Shown here one piece after another: positions 1 through 7,589 of a stretch of DNA of 64,000 nucleotides. The stretch lies in assembly GCA_024207135.1 (NCBI GenBank), contig CP042428.1:1302001-1366000 (forward strand), given 5' to 3'. Each line of letters begins with the position of its first letter. Position 1 is the first letter of the stretch. The translations under genes and the position numbers were made by a program. The stretch is from Arthrobacter sp. C2. Its GTDB lineage: Bacteria; Actinomycetota; Actinomycetes; Actinomycetales; Micrococcaceae. The notes beneath the pieces are model-generated. The model ran no database searches. It was given only the letters and a program-made list of their open reading frames with translations, and was not told the DNA's origin.

Positions 1-184
1 CCAGGGGCAGCGGCCACCACCCGTTGTACCGGTGCAGCCCCCAGGCCCCCTCGTTGTTCATGGCCAGCGCGTGCAACAGCCAGGTGACTCCGGCATAGCC
101 CAGCGCCAGGGCCAGGTCCTGGGGTCGCACCCGTGCGCGGCGGCCGGGCCCGGGCGTCGCGGTGGCGTTCTCATCGTCTAGCAC
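1..184 (-). CDS. Partial membrane protein, N-terminal end only
   Basis: The reverse strand reads open from a GTG at 184 to the window edge, giving about 61 residues. A short hydrophilic start rich in Arg and Pro is followed by a hydrophobic stretch containing LALALGYAGVTWLLHALAM and then GAWGLHRYNGWWPLPL, which looks like the first one or two membrane segments. The C-terminal part lies outside the window, so the family cannot be named. A weak AAAGG precedes the GTG directly; a start at the internal GTG (about residue 16) is possible. It is transcribed away from the GAP-family gene at 495. Confidence 0.45.
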   Translation of the reverse strand, partial: MLDDENATATPGPGRRARVRPQDLALALGYAGVTWLLHALAMNNEGAWGLHRYNGWWPLPL

Positions 185-494
185 CCTTTCATCGTGGTAC
201 GTCGGGGCGCTTTTACCAAGGGCGACACTACGTAGTACCCCTGCCGGGTCCGTCGCTGGCGTTCCGGGCGTCTCGCGCGCGCCCGCGCGAGACCGAGACC
301 CGGGGGCGACGCGCCGCAAACCCGGTGTGGCGGCAGGCATCGCGCGCGCGAGGCCCGGGGCAGCGGGGGCAGCGGATATGGCGGATGCGCGACGCGGCGC
401 CCTGGCGTCGGCACCCGGTGTCCTACGAAGGGATGACCCCGGATGCTCCCATGGAGCGACGCCCATGCACCGGTGCCCGGGGGAAGCTGGAAGC
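185..494. other. Intergenic region between divergent genes
   Basis: This 310-base gap separates the partial reverse-strand gene from the GAP-family gene. It holds a perfect 10-bp palindrome, ACTACGTAGT, at 227-236, which could be a regulator site. The rest is GC-rich with CG-alternating tracts. I see no convincing small gene; an apparent forward ORF through it is an in-frame extension of the gene at 495. Confidence 0.5.
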
Positions 495-1322
495 ATGATG
501 CTTGGAACCACCGGATTGTTCGCCTCCCTGGCCGTGCTGGCCCTGATCGATGCCACCAGCATCGGCACCCTGGTGATCCCGGTGTGGCTGGTGCTGCGGG
601 CGAAGTCGCGCGGAAACCTGCGCCCGGCACTGGGCTACCTGGGCGTTGTGGGGAGCTTCTACCTGGCCGTCGGGCTGCTGCTGCTCGGCGGCGTGGACCT
701 GGTCAGCAAGGAATTCACCGGCGCGCTGCTGGGCTCCTCGACCTTCCGGTGGGCGGTGCTGCTGCTTGGCGCCGGGATGCTCGCCTGGTCCTTCAGGAAG
801 AACCCGGACAAGGCCACGGCGGCATCCGGGGCCGTGCCTGCGGGTGCGGGTGCGGGCCGCCCGGCCGCCGAAACCGGCCGCGCACCGGCTCCCGCGCGGG
901 GCGCCGCACACCAGGCCGGGCCGGGCTCCGAGGGCCGCTGGGCACGTCGGCTGGACGCGGCATTGGCCAGCCCGTGGGGCATTGCGGGGCTGGGCGTCAC
1001 CGCCGGGCTCCTGGAACTGCCCACCATGCTTCCCTATCTGGGGGCCATCGGACTGCTGACCCAAAGTCCGTACCCCCTGCCGGCGCAATCCGGGCTGCTG
1101 GTGCTCTACTGCCTGGTGATGCTGCTTCCGGCAGCGGTGGTCATCGGCATCCGGGCGGTTGCCGGACCGAGGGTGCAGGGCCCGCTGGGGCGGCTCTCGG
1201 CGTGGCTGGCCAAGTCGTCCTCTCAGTGGCTGCCGTGGGTTGTGGGCATCCTCGGGTTCCTGATGATGCGGTCCTCGTTGGCGTTCCTGTTTCCCACCGC
1301 CGGGTGGAACCCCTTCAAGTGA
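495..1322 (+). CDS. GAP/SfLAP-like integral membrane protein
   Basis: A protein of 275 residues with about six hydrophobic segments. The first contains LIDATSIGTLVIPVWLVL, the pattern of the actinobacterial GAP (Sap, sulfolipid-1-addressing-protein-like) family, whose members are thought to export lipids or peptidolipids; the substrate here is unknown. The middle (about residues 110-155) is a Pro/Ala/Gly-rich hydrophilic loop, as in the family. I start at the ATG-ATG at 495/498 behind a GGAAGC-like site; the longer frame upstream has no membrane or family character. It stands alone, followed by a phosphoribosyltransferase 112 bp downstream on the same strand. Confidence 0.7.
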   Translation: MMLGTTGLFASLAVLALIDATSIGTLVIPVWLVLRAKSRGNLRPALGYLGVVGSFYLAVGLLLLGGVDLVSKEFTGALLGSSTFRWAVLLLGAGMLAWSFRKNPDKATAASGAVPAGAGAGRPAAETGRAPAPARGAAHQAGPGSEGRWARRLDAALASPWGIAGLGVTAGLLELPTMLPYLGAIGLLTQSPYPLPAQSGLLVLYCLVMLLPAAVVIGIRAVAGPRVQGPLGRLSAWLAKSSSQWLPWVVGILGFLMMRSSLAFLFPTAGWNPFK

Positions 1323-1433
1323 CCGGATTCCCCTGGCATCCGGGCATGCCCCGGCCGTCGGCGGCGCCGGATCGGGCGGCCGGCTGAGCTGTCCGGTATT
1401 CACCCCGGCCCCGAACACGGGCACACTGGAGGC

Positions 1434-2105
1434 ATGGGCAGGCATGCAGCGGTGAAGTTCCACGACCGGGCGCAGGCCGGCGAGCTGCTCGGCGAGGTCC
1501 TGGCCGCCCAGGGCCTGGGTGCCGACACCGTGGTGCTCGGGTTGCTGCGCGGCGGGTTGCCGGTCGCCGCGCCGCTGGCCCACAGGCTGGGCGCCGAGCT
1601 CGGCGCGCTGGCCGTGCGCAAGCTCGGGGTCCCGGGCCATGAGGAGGTAGCCTTCGGCGCCATCGCCACCTACCGCCGGGTGGCCGGACGCTACCTGGTG
1701 CCCTCGGTCCACCACCACGCGCTGGCCTCGGCCGGGACCGCCGGGCTTCGGGCCGTGGAAGAGAGGGCTGCAGCCGAGCTGGAGGTGCTGGCCGCGCGTT
1801 TCGCCGACTTCGCGCCGCCGCTGGCCGGGCGCACCGTGGTGCTGTGCGACGACGGCCTGGCCACCGGTGCCACAATGCACGCGTCCCTGGACGTGGTCAC
1901 CCGGTGCGGGGCGGACCAGGTCGTCGTCGCGGTCCCGGTGGCACCGCGGGAGCGGGCGCACGCCATGGAAGGGGCATCGGCGATCGTCGTCCTCCACTCC
2001 CCGCGCGATTTCTCCGCCGTCGGCAGCCACTACGAGGACTTCTCCCAGGTCCAGGAGGAGACCGTGGCGGCGCTGCTGCGCGGTTCGCGGAACCCCGACG
2101 CGTAG
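1434..2105 (+). CDS. Phosphoribosyltransferase-domain protein (paralogue 1)
   Basis: A 223-residue type-I PRTase-fold protein. The PRPP-binding signature is VVLCDDGLATGATM (about residues 140-153): two acidic residues, then the TGAT loop. The N-terminal pattern VVLGLLRGGLPVAAPLA is typical of the stand-alone actinobacterial predicted phosphoribosyltransferases, often found near stress genes. The substrate is unknown. It is paralogous to the gene at 6782, which shares the LGLLRGG and DDGxAxGATM blocks. The start ATG has GGAGGC four bases upstream. The end is 16 bp from the convergent MFS gene. Confidence 0.8.
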   Translation: MGRHAAVKFHDRAQAGELLGEVLAAQGLGADTVVLGLLRGGLPVAAPLAHRLGAELGALAVRKLGVPGHEEVAFGAIATYRRVAGRYLVPSVHHHALASAGTAGLRAVEERAAAELEVLAARFADFAPPLAGRTVVLCDDGLATGATMHASLDVVTRCGADQVVVAVPVAPRERAHAMEGASAIVVLHSPRDFSAVGSHYEDFSQVQEETVAALLRGSRNPDA

Positions 2106-2120
2106 CCGTCCGGCCGGCGG

Positions 2121-3593
2121 CTACCCCCGGGTGCGCCGGCGCTGGTCGGCGAGCGCCACCAGCAGCGTGATCAGCACCACCGCGGCAATCGAGGCCAGGC
2201 CCACGCTCATGGCCGTGTCCCAGGCCGTGGCGGACAGCGTGGCGAAGAAGATGGCGGTCATCATGGCGATGCCCACGGCCGTGCCGATGCGCTGGGAGGT
2301 CTGCATCACTCCCCCGGCGCTGCCGGAGTGCTCGGCGGGCACCTCGAGCATCGTCAGGGCCTGGTTCGGGGCGATGATCGCGCCCTGGGCGATGCCCACG
2401 AACGCGAGCGTGCCCAGCAGCCACCACAGCCCCACGCGCCCGCTCGCGTGCAGCTCGATGACCACGATGCTGGAAAGCAGTCCGAGAAGCGCGCACAGGA
2501 TCCCGAGGATCACGATCTTGCGCCCGTATTCCATTACCCGCAGCCCGGCCAGGTGCGAGCTGGCCGCCGCGCACAGTGCCGCCGGCAACCCGAGCAGCCC
2601 GGCATCCAGCGCCGTGAACCCCTGACCGTCCTGGACGTAGATGGCCACCAGCACCCACACGCTGGAGATCCCCACGAAGTACAAGCCGGCGATCAGCGTG
2701 CCGAAGGTGAAGGAGCCGATGCGGAACAGGTCCAGGTCGACCATCGGGGCGTACCCGCGGGCCGCGTAGCTCCGTTCCCACAGCACCCATCCGGCGACCA
2801 CGGCCAGCCCGCCGGGCAGCAGCCACCACACCCAGGCGCTCTCGCGTCCCTGCACGAAGGGCAGCAGCATTCCCAGCACTCCGAGTCCCAGCAGCGTGCT
2901 GCCTACCGGGTCCAGGTCGGTGGCCCGCCGGCTGCGGCGCCCGGCACCGGGTGCGGGTTGCGGTTCCGGGCGTGCGGCCTGGGTGAACATCGGCCGCGGG
3001 AACCAGCGCAGCGCCAGCACGATGGCCAGCGCCCCGACCGGGACGTTGACCAGGAAGGTCGCCCGCCATCCGGCATCCGGACCCAGCAGCGCGATCAGCG
3101 CCCCGCCAAGCAGCGGGCCGATCGCCACCGAGAAGCCGACCACGGTGCCCATGGCGCCGTAGGCCCGCCCCCGCTCGGGGCCGCGGAAGTATTGCTGGAT
3201 CATGCCCAGCACCTGCGGGTTGACCAGCCCCGATCCCACGCCCTGGATGAACCGGGCGATGTTCAGGCTCAGCGGATCCGGTGCCAGCCCGGCGGCCACC
3301 GAGGACAGGGTGAAGATCGCGACCCCGGCGATGAACAGGGCGCCGCGGCCATAGACGTCCCCGGCGCGCCCGGCGGCCACCAGCACGACCCCGAAGGTCA
3401 GCGCGTAACCGGCCAGCACCCATTGGATGTCCGATTGCGAGGCGCCGAGGCCCGCCTGGATCGCCGGGAGCACGACGTTGACGATGGACACCCCCACGAG
3501 CGACATGAACATGGTGACCAGCAGGACCGCCAGGATCCGCCAGCGCCCGGGGTCCGGCACGTGGCTCTGAGCTTCCGGCACCTCGCCGCGCAT
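2121..3593 (-). CDS. MFS transporter, DHA2-like (14-TM type)
   Basis: A 490-residue major facilitator with about 14 hydrophobic helices, which fits drug:H+ antiporter family 2. Visible marks are the N-terminal helix LAVLLVTMFMSLVGVSIVNVVLPAI, seen here as MFMSLVGVSIVNVVLPAI, the loop motif AAGRAGDVYGRGALF (motif-A-like) after helix 2, and the helix-5 region GFSVAIGPLLGGALI (motif C). It probably exports a drug or metabolite by proton antiport; the substrate cannot be inferred. The start ATG at 3593 has a strong GAAGGAGGA site. No regulator gene is adjacent. Confidence 0.85.
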   Translation of the reverse strand: MRGEVPEAQSHVPDPGRWRILAVLLVTMFMSLVGVSIVNVVLPAIQAGLGASQSDIQWVLAGYALTFGVVLVAAGRAGDVYGRGALFIAGVAIFTLSSVAAGLAPDPLSLNIARFIQGVGSGLVNPQVLGMIQQYFRGPERGRAYGAMGTVVGFSVAIGPLLGGALIALLGPDAGWRATFLVNVPVGALAIVLALRWFPRPMFTQAARPEPQPAPGAGRRSRRATDLDPVGSTLLGLGVLGMLLPFVQGRESAWVWWLLPGGLAVVAGWVLWERSYAARGYAPMVDLDLFRIGSFTFGTLIAGLYFVGISSVWVLVAIYVQDGQGFTALDAGLLGLPAALCAAASSHLAGLRVMEYGRKIVILGILCALLGLLSSIVVIELHASGRVGLWWLLGTLAFVGIAQGAIIAPNQALTMLEVPAEHSGSAGGVMQTSQRIGTAVGIAMMTAIFFATLSATAWDTAMSVGLASIAAVVLITLLVALADQRRRTRG

Positions 3594-3854
3594 CGTGTCC
3601 TCCTTCGCTTCTCCCTCTATTCATACGCGCTGCCGGCACCGGCGCCAAAGACCCACGCCACAGCTGGGATTGATGCCGGGCCCCGGCGCCGGCCCGGTTG
3701 CGGGTGGCGTGGTGCGGACTCCCGCGCGGATTCGCCGCCCGCCGCGCATTGCGTACCGGCGGCTTGCGCCGTAAATTGTTGCTCGTCCGGGGTTGTGCGC
3801 CGTCCGCACGGACGGCCCGGGACCCGGGCGCCCAATGTCTCGAAGGAGCACCCG

Positions 3855-4121
3855 ATGGGGCTGGTTGGTTGGATCATCCTGGGCCTTATCGTCGGCGCCC
3901 TGGTCAAGAACATCATGCCCGGGCGCGTCAACGGCGGCTGGTTCACCTCGCTGGCCCTGGGGGTGGCCGGCGCCATCGTCGGCGGCTGGATCGGCAGCCT
4001 CGTCTTCCACACCGGGCTCGGCGGGCTCCTCAACCTGCGCACCTGGGTCCTGGCCATCGTTGGCGCGGTGATTGTCGCCGGGGTCTACGGCGCCATCCGC
4101 CAACGGCGCCTGGACCGCTAG
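3855..4121 (+). CDS. GlsB/YeaQ/YmgE-type stress membrane protein
   Basis: An 88-residue protein with three hydrophobic segments and many glycines. The opening MGLVGWIILGLIVGALVK and the block GAIVGGWIGSL match the transglycosylase-associated/GlsB family of small stress-induced membrane proteins of unknown mechanism. It has the usual family length. The ATG at 3855 follows GAAGGAGCACCCG, a good ribosome site; longer in-frame ORFs upstream lack it. It is monocistronic, with the ABC-F unit downstream on the same strand. Confidence 0.85.
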   Translation: MGLVGWIILGLIVGALVKNIMPGRVNGGWFTSLALGVAGAIVGGWIGSLVFHTGLGGLLNLRTWVLAIVGAVIVAGVYGAIRQRRLDR

Positions 4122-4152
4122 TCCCGGCAGGTGCCTGCCTCTCTCGCACTGC

Positions 4153-4182
4153 TCGACAGCCCGCGCCATCCGTTGCTATGGT
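4153..4182 (+). promoter_or_regulatory. Promoter of the ABC-F transcription unit
   Basis: TCGACA at 4153-4158 and TATGGT at 4177-4182 with an 18-bp spacer fit a housekeeping sigma-A promoter. The expected transcription start, about 7 bases after the -10, falls at 4189-4190, on the first base of the leader-peptide ATG. Confidence 0.55.
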
Positions 4183-4189
4183 TTGGCCC

Positions 4190-4210
4190 ATGATGGTTGT
4201 CTACCTGTAA
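4190..4210 (+). CDS. Leader peptide MMVVYL of the ABC-F gene
   Basis: A seven-codon ORF (ATG ATG GTT GTC TAC CTG TAA) begins at the predicted 5' end of the transcript, so it would be translated leaderless. It ends 190 bp before the ABC-F start. Short regulatory peptides upstream of ABC-F antibiotic-resistance genes are an established arrangement: a drug-stalled ribosome on the leader changes RNA folding and releases downstream expression. The role here is inferred from position and from the competing hairpins that follow. Confidence 0.5.
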   Translation: MMVVYL

Positions 4211-4221
4211 TCGGTTCGCCT

Positions 4222-4301
4222 CCCGGCGCTTGCCCCCATGGGGCGCGTCCGCCGGGCCGCCCGGTGCGCAACCCCTGCCCTGTCCATCGCCGTACCGGCG
4301 G
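4222..4301 (+). promoter_or_regulatory. Possible attenuator with mutually exclusive hairpins
   Basis: Three short segments compete for pairing. Segment 1, CCCGGCG (4222-4228), pairs with segment 2, CGCCGGG (4250-4256). Segment 2, as CCGCCGG (4249-4255), can instead pair with segment 3, CCGGCGG (4295-4301). Segment 3 can also fold on its own (CGCCG 4288-4292 with CGGCG 4296-4300). The layout fits ribosome-mediated attenuation downstream of the leader peptide. No energy calculation was possible and the region is GC-rich, so chance pairing is a risk. Confidence 0.4.
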
Positions 4302-4400
4302 TCCTGGCATCCGCGCCCGCGCACCCTAACCCCGATGACAGCAAGCGCAGCGGTCCAGGCCCGCAACCGGCAACTGCGCGCAAATACCTGGGACACCATC

Positions 4401-6035
4401 ATGAAAACCCAACTTTCCCTGCACGGGATCGCCTTTTCCTTCCCCGCGCGGACCGTGTTCCGCGAGCTGGACCTTGCCGTGCGCCCCGGCGAACGGCTGG
4501 GCCTGATCGGCGAGAACGGCGCCGGCAAGACCACGTTGCTGCGCCTGCTGGCCGGCGAGCTCACCCCGGATCGCGGGACGGCCATCCGGCAGGCCGCCGG
4601 CGGAATCGCCTACCTGCCGCAGCAACCCCGCGTCGAACCGGGATGGAGCGTCGCGGACTTCACGTCCCATACCCTGGCCCCGGTGCGCGAGCTCGAAGCC
4701 AAGATCTCCGCCGCGGCCGAGGCCCTAGCGCGCGCACGCGAGGACCGGCTGCCCGCGGCCCTGGAGGATTACGCGCGCCTGGCAGCAGAGCACGAGGCCC
4801 GCGACGGTGCCGGTGCCGCACGCCGCCTGGCCGCCTCGGCGCACCGGCTGGGCCTGGGCCGGCTCCCGGGCAAGCGGCCGATGTCCACGCTTTCCGGCGG
4901 GGAGCAGTCGCGGTTGTCGCTGGCGGCCACGTTGGCGGCCAACCCCGAGGTGCTGCTGCTCGACGAACCCACCAACAACCTGGACGCGGCGGGCCTGCAC
5001 TGGCTGGAGCAGCGCCTGTCCACCCATCGCGGCACGGTGGTGTTCTGCACGCACGACCGCCTGTTCCTGGGGCGGATCGCCGAGGCGATCCTTGAGCTCG
5101 ACGGCGGTGTGCCCACCCGCCACGCCGACGGCTACGACGGATACCTTCGGGCCAAGGCCGCCGAGCGCCGGGCCGTCGTCTTGTCCCGGGAGCAGTGGGA
5201 GGAAGACCTGGCGCAGGCCGCGCGCCTGGGGCAGCACTCCGGGACCTCCGTGGCCGCGATCCCGCGGAAGGCCGAGAAGCCCGGATTCGGCCACGGGGCG
5301 TTTCGGGCCCGCGACCGCTCGCACGGTTCCTCCGGGGCCTTGCGCCGGGCCAAGACCCGCGTGGCCCGGCTGCGGGCCAACGAGGCCGCGGTTCCCGTCG
5401 AGCCCCTGCGGTTCACCCCCGGCCCGGTTCACGCCGCCAGCCACGGGGACGAGCTCCGTCCCATGGTGCTGGAGCTGGCCGATGTGCGTGTTCCCGGACG
5501 CCTGGGCATCGACCTGCTGCAGGTTCGCGCCGGGGAACGGGTCCTGGTCACCGGTCCCAACGGCGCCGGGAAATCCACGCTGCTCGAGGTGATCGCCGGG
5601 GTGCTGGAGCCGACCTCCGGAACCTGCTCGGTCAACCAGGCGGTGGGATACCTGCGCCAGCAGCCCACCGAGTTCCCCGCGCACTGGCTGGCTGCCCAGG
5701 CCTTCTGCCAGGGTTCGGGGCGGGATCTCGACGAGGACCTGGGGCAATTGCTGTCCCTGGGCCTGTTCCGGCCCGGGGAACTGGTCGCGCGCGTGGGGGC
5801 CATGTCGCTGGGCCAGCGGCGCCGGCTCGACGTGGCGCGGCTCTTTGCCCGGCCGGCGGAATTGCTGCTGCTCGATGAGCCGACCAACCACCTGTCCCCC
5901 GCCCTGGCCGACGACCTGGAGCAGGCACTGGAGGCCTTCGCCGGCACCGTCGTGATGGTCAGCCACGACCGGGCGCTGCGCTCCGCATTCGACGGGCGCC
6001 GGATCCACCTGGAAAACGGGAAGGTCGTGCCGTAG
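4401..6035 (+). CDS. ABC-F family ATP-binding protein (ribosome-protection type)
   Basis: A 544-residue soluble protein with two ABC ATPase domains and no membrane segments, as in ABC-F factors that act on the ribosomal E site and often confer resistance to peptidyl-transferase antibiotics. Domain 1: Walker A GENGAGKTT (about 37-45), signature LSGGEQSRLSL, Walker B LLLDEPTNNLD. An Arg/Ala-rich interdomain linker (about 245-330) follows. Domain 2: Walker A GPNGAGKST, variant signature MSLGQRRRLD (SLGQ instead of SGGQ), Walker B LLLDEPTNHL. I start at 4401, where a weak GGGAC precedes ATG; an in-frame ATG at 4335 would add 22 residues. The leader peptide and hairpins upstream suggest drug-inducible control. 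Confidence 0.85.
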   Translation: MKTQLSLHGIAFSFPARTVFRELDLAVRPGERLGLIGENGAGKTTLLRLLAGELTPDRGTAIRQAAGGIAYLPQQPRVEPGWSVADFTSHTLAPVRELEAKISAAAEALARAREDRLPAALEDYARLAAEHEARDGAGAARRLAASAHRLGLGRLPGKRPMSTLSGGEQSRLSLAATLAANPEVLLLDEPTNNLDAAGLHWLEQRLSTHRGTVVFCTHDRLFLGRIAEAILELDGGVPTRHADGYDGYLRAKAAERRAVVLSREQWEEDLAQAARLGQHSGTSVAAIPRKAEKPGFGHGAFRARDRSHGSSGALRRAKTRVARLRANEAAVPVEPLRFTPGPVHAASHGDELRPMVLELADVRVPGRLGIDLLQVRAGERVLVTGPNGAGKSTLLEVIAGVLEPTSGTCSVNQAVGYLRQQPTEFPAHWLAAQAFCQGSGRDLDEDLGQLLSLGLFRPGELVARVGAMSLGQRRRLDVARLFARPAELLLLDEPTNHLSPALADDLEQALEAFAGTVVMVSHDRALRSAFDGRRIHLENGKVVP

Positions 6036-6107
6036 CCGGTGAATCGGCAATCGCCGGAACCGGCCTGGTCGATGCCCCCTCGCACCTCCCGGCCCGCATC
6101 GCAAGGG

Positions 6108-6680
6108 TCAGTGGGCGACGTTGAGGCGCGGCAGCGTGCCGATCTCCCGCCCGTCGGCGTTGGTGACGTGGAGGATGTCGCCCTTCACCTGCACCACCGC
6201 GGCCGAAGACAGCCAGGTATCCATCCCAAGACAGGCCACCAGGGTCATGATCTCGTCATTCAGCTCGATGCGCGCCCCGTCCACCACCCAGGATCCTGCA
6301 AGCGAATTGCACCCGTCGTTGCCGTTGAAGCGTCCGGTGTCGGAGAACCACAGCACCGGGGACCCCTCGGTCGCCCCGCCCCACTGCTCCGTGACCGCGG
6401 CGGCGGCCGGGCCGCTTGGGTACGGCATCGGCACGGCGATCGTCGGCACCCAGGCTCCCGACTCCGGCAAAGGTGTTGGCGGCGTAGGGGTCGGTGCGGG
6501 CACCGCGCTGGTCGGCATGGCCCGCGGCCCGCCGTTGGCGTCGGTGGGTTCGATGATCTCCAGGTGCAGGGACCCACCGGGCGCTGGGCTTTCGAGGGTC
6601 GATGCGCCGGGCTCGGCCCCGCACCCGGCCAGGGCCAGGGCGAACGCCGCGGCCAGGACGAGGGCCGGAGATCGCTTCAT
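6108..6680 (-). CDS. Lipoprotein with META/HslJ-like domain
   Basis: A 190-residue exported lipoprotein. The signal peptide MKRSPALVLAAAFALALAGC ends in a lipobox (LAGC), followed by a Pro/Thr-rich linker to about residue 95. The C-terminal domain has WFSDTGRFNGNDGCNSLAGSW, seen here as GRFNGNDGCNSLAGSW, the hallmark of META/HslJ domains (G-x-D-G-C-N), plus MTLVACLGMD. In other bacteria such domains are linked to heat or antibiotic tolerance; the role is unknown. I chose ATG at 6680 because TAGCAT lies six bases upstream, suggesting a leaderless start; the GTG at 6686 is an alternative. Confidence 0.75.
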   Translation of the reverse strand: MKRSPALVLAAAFALALAGCGAEPGASTLESPAPGGSLHLEIIEPTDANGGPRAMPTSAVPAPTPTPPTPLPESGAWVPTIAVPMPYPSGPAAAAVTEQWGGATEGSPVLWFSDTGRFNGNDGCNSLAGSWVVDGARIELNDEIMTLVACLGMDTWLSSAAVVQVKGDILHVTNADGREIGTLPRLNVAH

Positions 6681-6781
6681 GCCCACATGCTAGCCGCAAT
6701 ATCAGGTGTTTGGCCCGCAATGCGGCCGCGGGATCGTGGCTGCGGTGCCTCCGGGGCCCGCACTGGTGCACACTAAGAGAC

Positions 6782-7450
6782 ATGACACCCGAACACATTG
6801 CCCCCAACCGCTTCGCGGACCGCACGGCCGCCGGCGAATTCCTGGCGGTCGACCTGCAGCGGCATTCCCGGGACCCGAACGCGCTGGTGCTCGGCCTGCT
6901 GCGCGGCGGGGTCCCGGTGGCCGCGGAAATCGCCGCGCGGCTGGGGCTGCCGCTCGATGCCCTGGCGGTGCGCCGCCTGGTGATGCCCGAACGCACCGAC
7001 ATCGCCTTTGCCGCGCTGGCCGCCTACGGGGAGCACACCTCGCTGAAGTACATCGAAGGGGTCTGGGACTCGGCGCAGCTGCGCTTCGAGAAGGAGATCC
7101 TGGACGAGGTCGAAACCGACGCCCGCAAGGAGCTGGACGAGCTGCGGGCCCGCCTGGTGGGCCAGTCCGTGCTGCCGGTGGCCGGTCGCACCGTGATCCT
7201 GGTCGACGACGGGATGGCCAGCGGGGCGACCATGCTCGCCGCGGTGGAGCTGATGCGCGAAGCCAAGGCAGGACGCATCGTGGTGGCCGTCCCGGTGGCC
7301 CCGGCCCCGGCACACAAGGCGGTCCAGCCGCTGGTCGACGAATTCATCTGCGCCATCACCCCGCGGGTCTTCCACTCCGTCAGCGCCTTCTACTCGCGCT
7401 TCGACTCGCTGGCCGACTACGAGATCCTGGCCCTGGTCCCGCACCTCTAG
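6782..7450 (+). CDS. Phosphoribosyltransferase-domain protein (paralogue 2)
   Basis: A 222-residue PRTase-fold protein. The PRPP loop is VILVDDGMASGATM (about residues 137-150) and the N-terminal block ALVLGLLRGGVPVAAEIA matches paralogue 1 at 1434. The charged helix LRFEKEILDEVETDARKEL lies between them, as in stand-alone predicted phosphoribosyltransferases. The substrate is unknown. CACACT seven bases before the ATG could be the -10 of a leaderless transcript, since no Shine-Dalgarno is seen. It converges on the MHS transporter gene across a strong hairpin. Confidence 0.8.
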   Translation: MTPEHIAPNRFADRTAAGEFLAVDLQRHSRDPNALVLGLLRGGVPVAAEIAARLGLPLDALAVRRLVMPERTDIAFAALAAYGEHTSLKYIEGVWDSAQLRFEKEILDEVETDARKELDELRARLVGQSVLPVAGRTVILVDDGMASGATMLAAVELMREAKAGRIVVAVPVAPAPAHKAVQPLVDEFICAITPRVFHSVSAFYSRFDSLADYEILALVPHL

Positions 7451-7482
7451 CCGGCAACGCCGCGCGGTGCCCGGGCGCAAGC

Positions 7483-7545
7483 AGCAAGGGGCCCAGTTGC
7501 TCCCGCTCCCCATACCGGGGACCGGGAGCCGCTGGACCCCTTGCT
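7483..7545. terminator. Bidirectional terminator hairpin
   Basis: AGCAAGGGGCCCAG (7483-7496) pairs with CTGGACCCCTTGCT (7532-7545), with further pairing inside (CTCCCG with CGGGAG). It sits between convergent genes. Confidence 0.7.
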
Positions 7546-7589
7546 TGTTCGTCGCTTGCGCGGTGCGCGGACGGCGCACCGGTCGCGGT

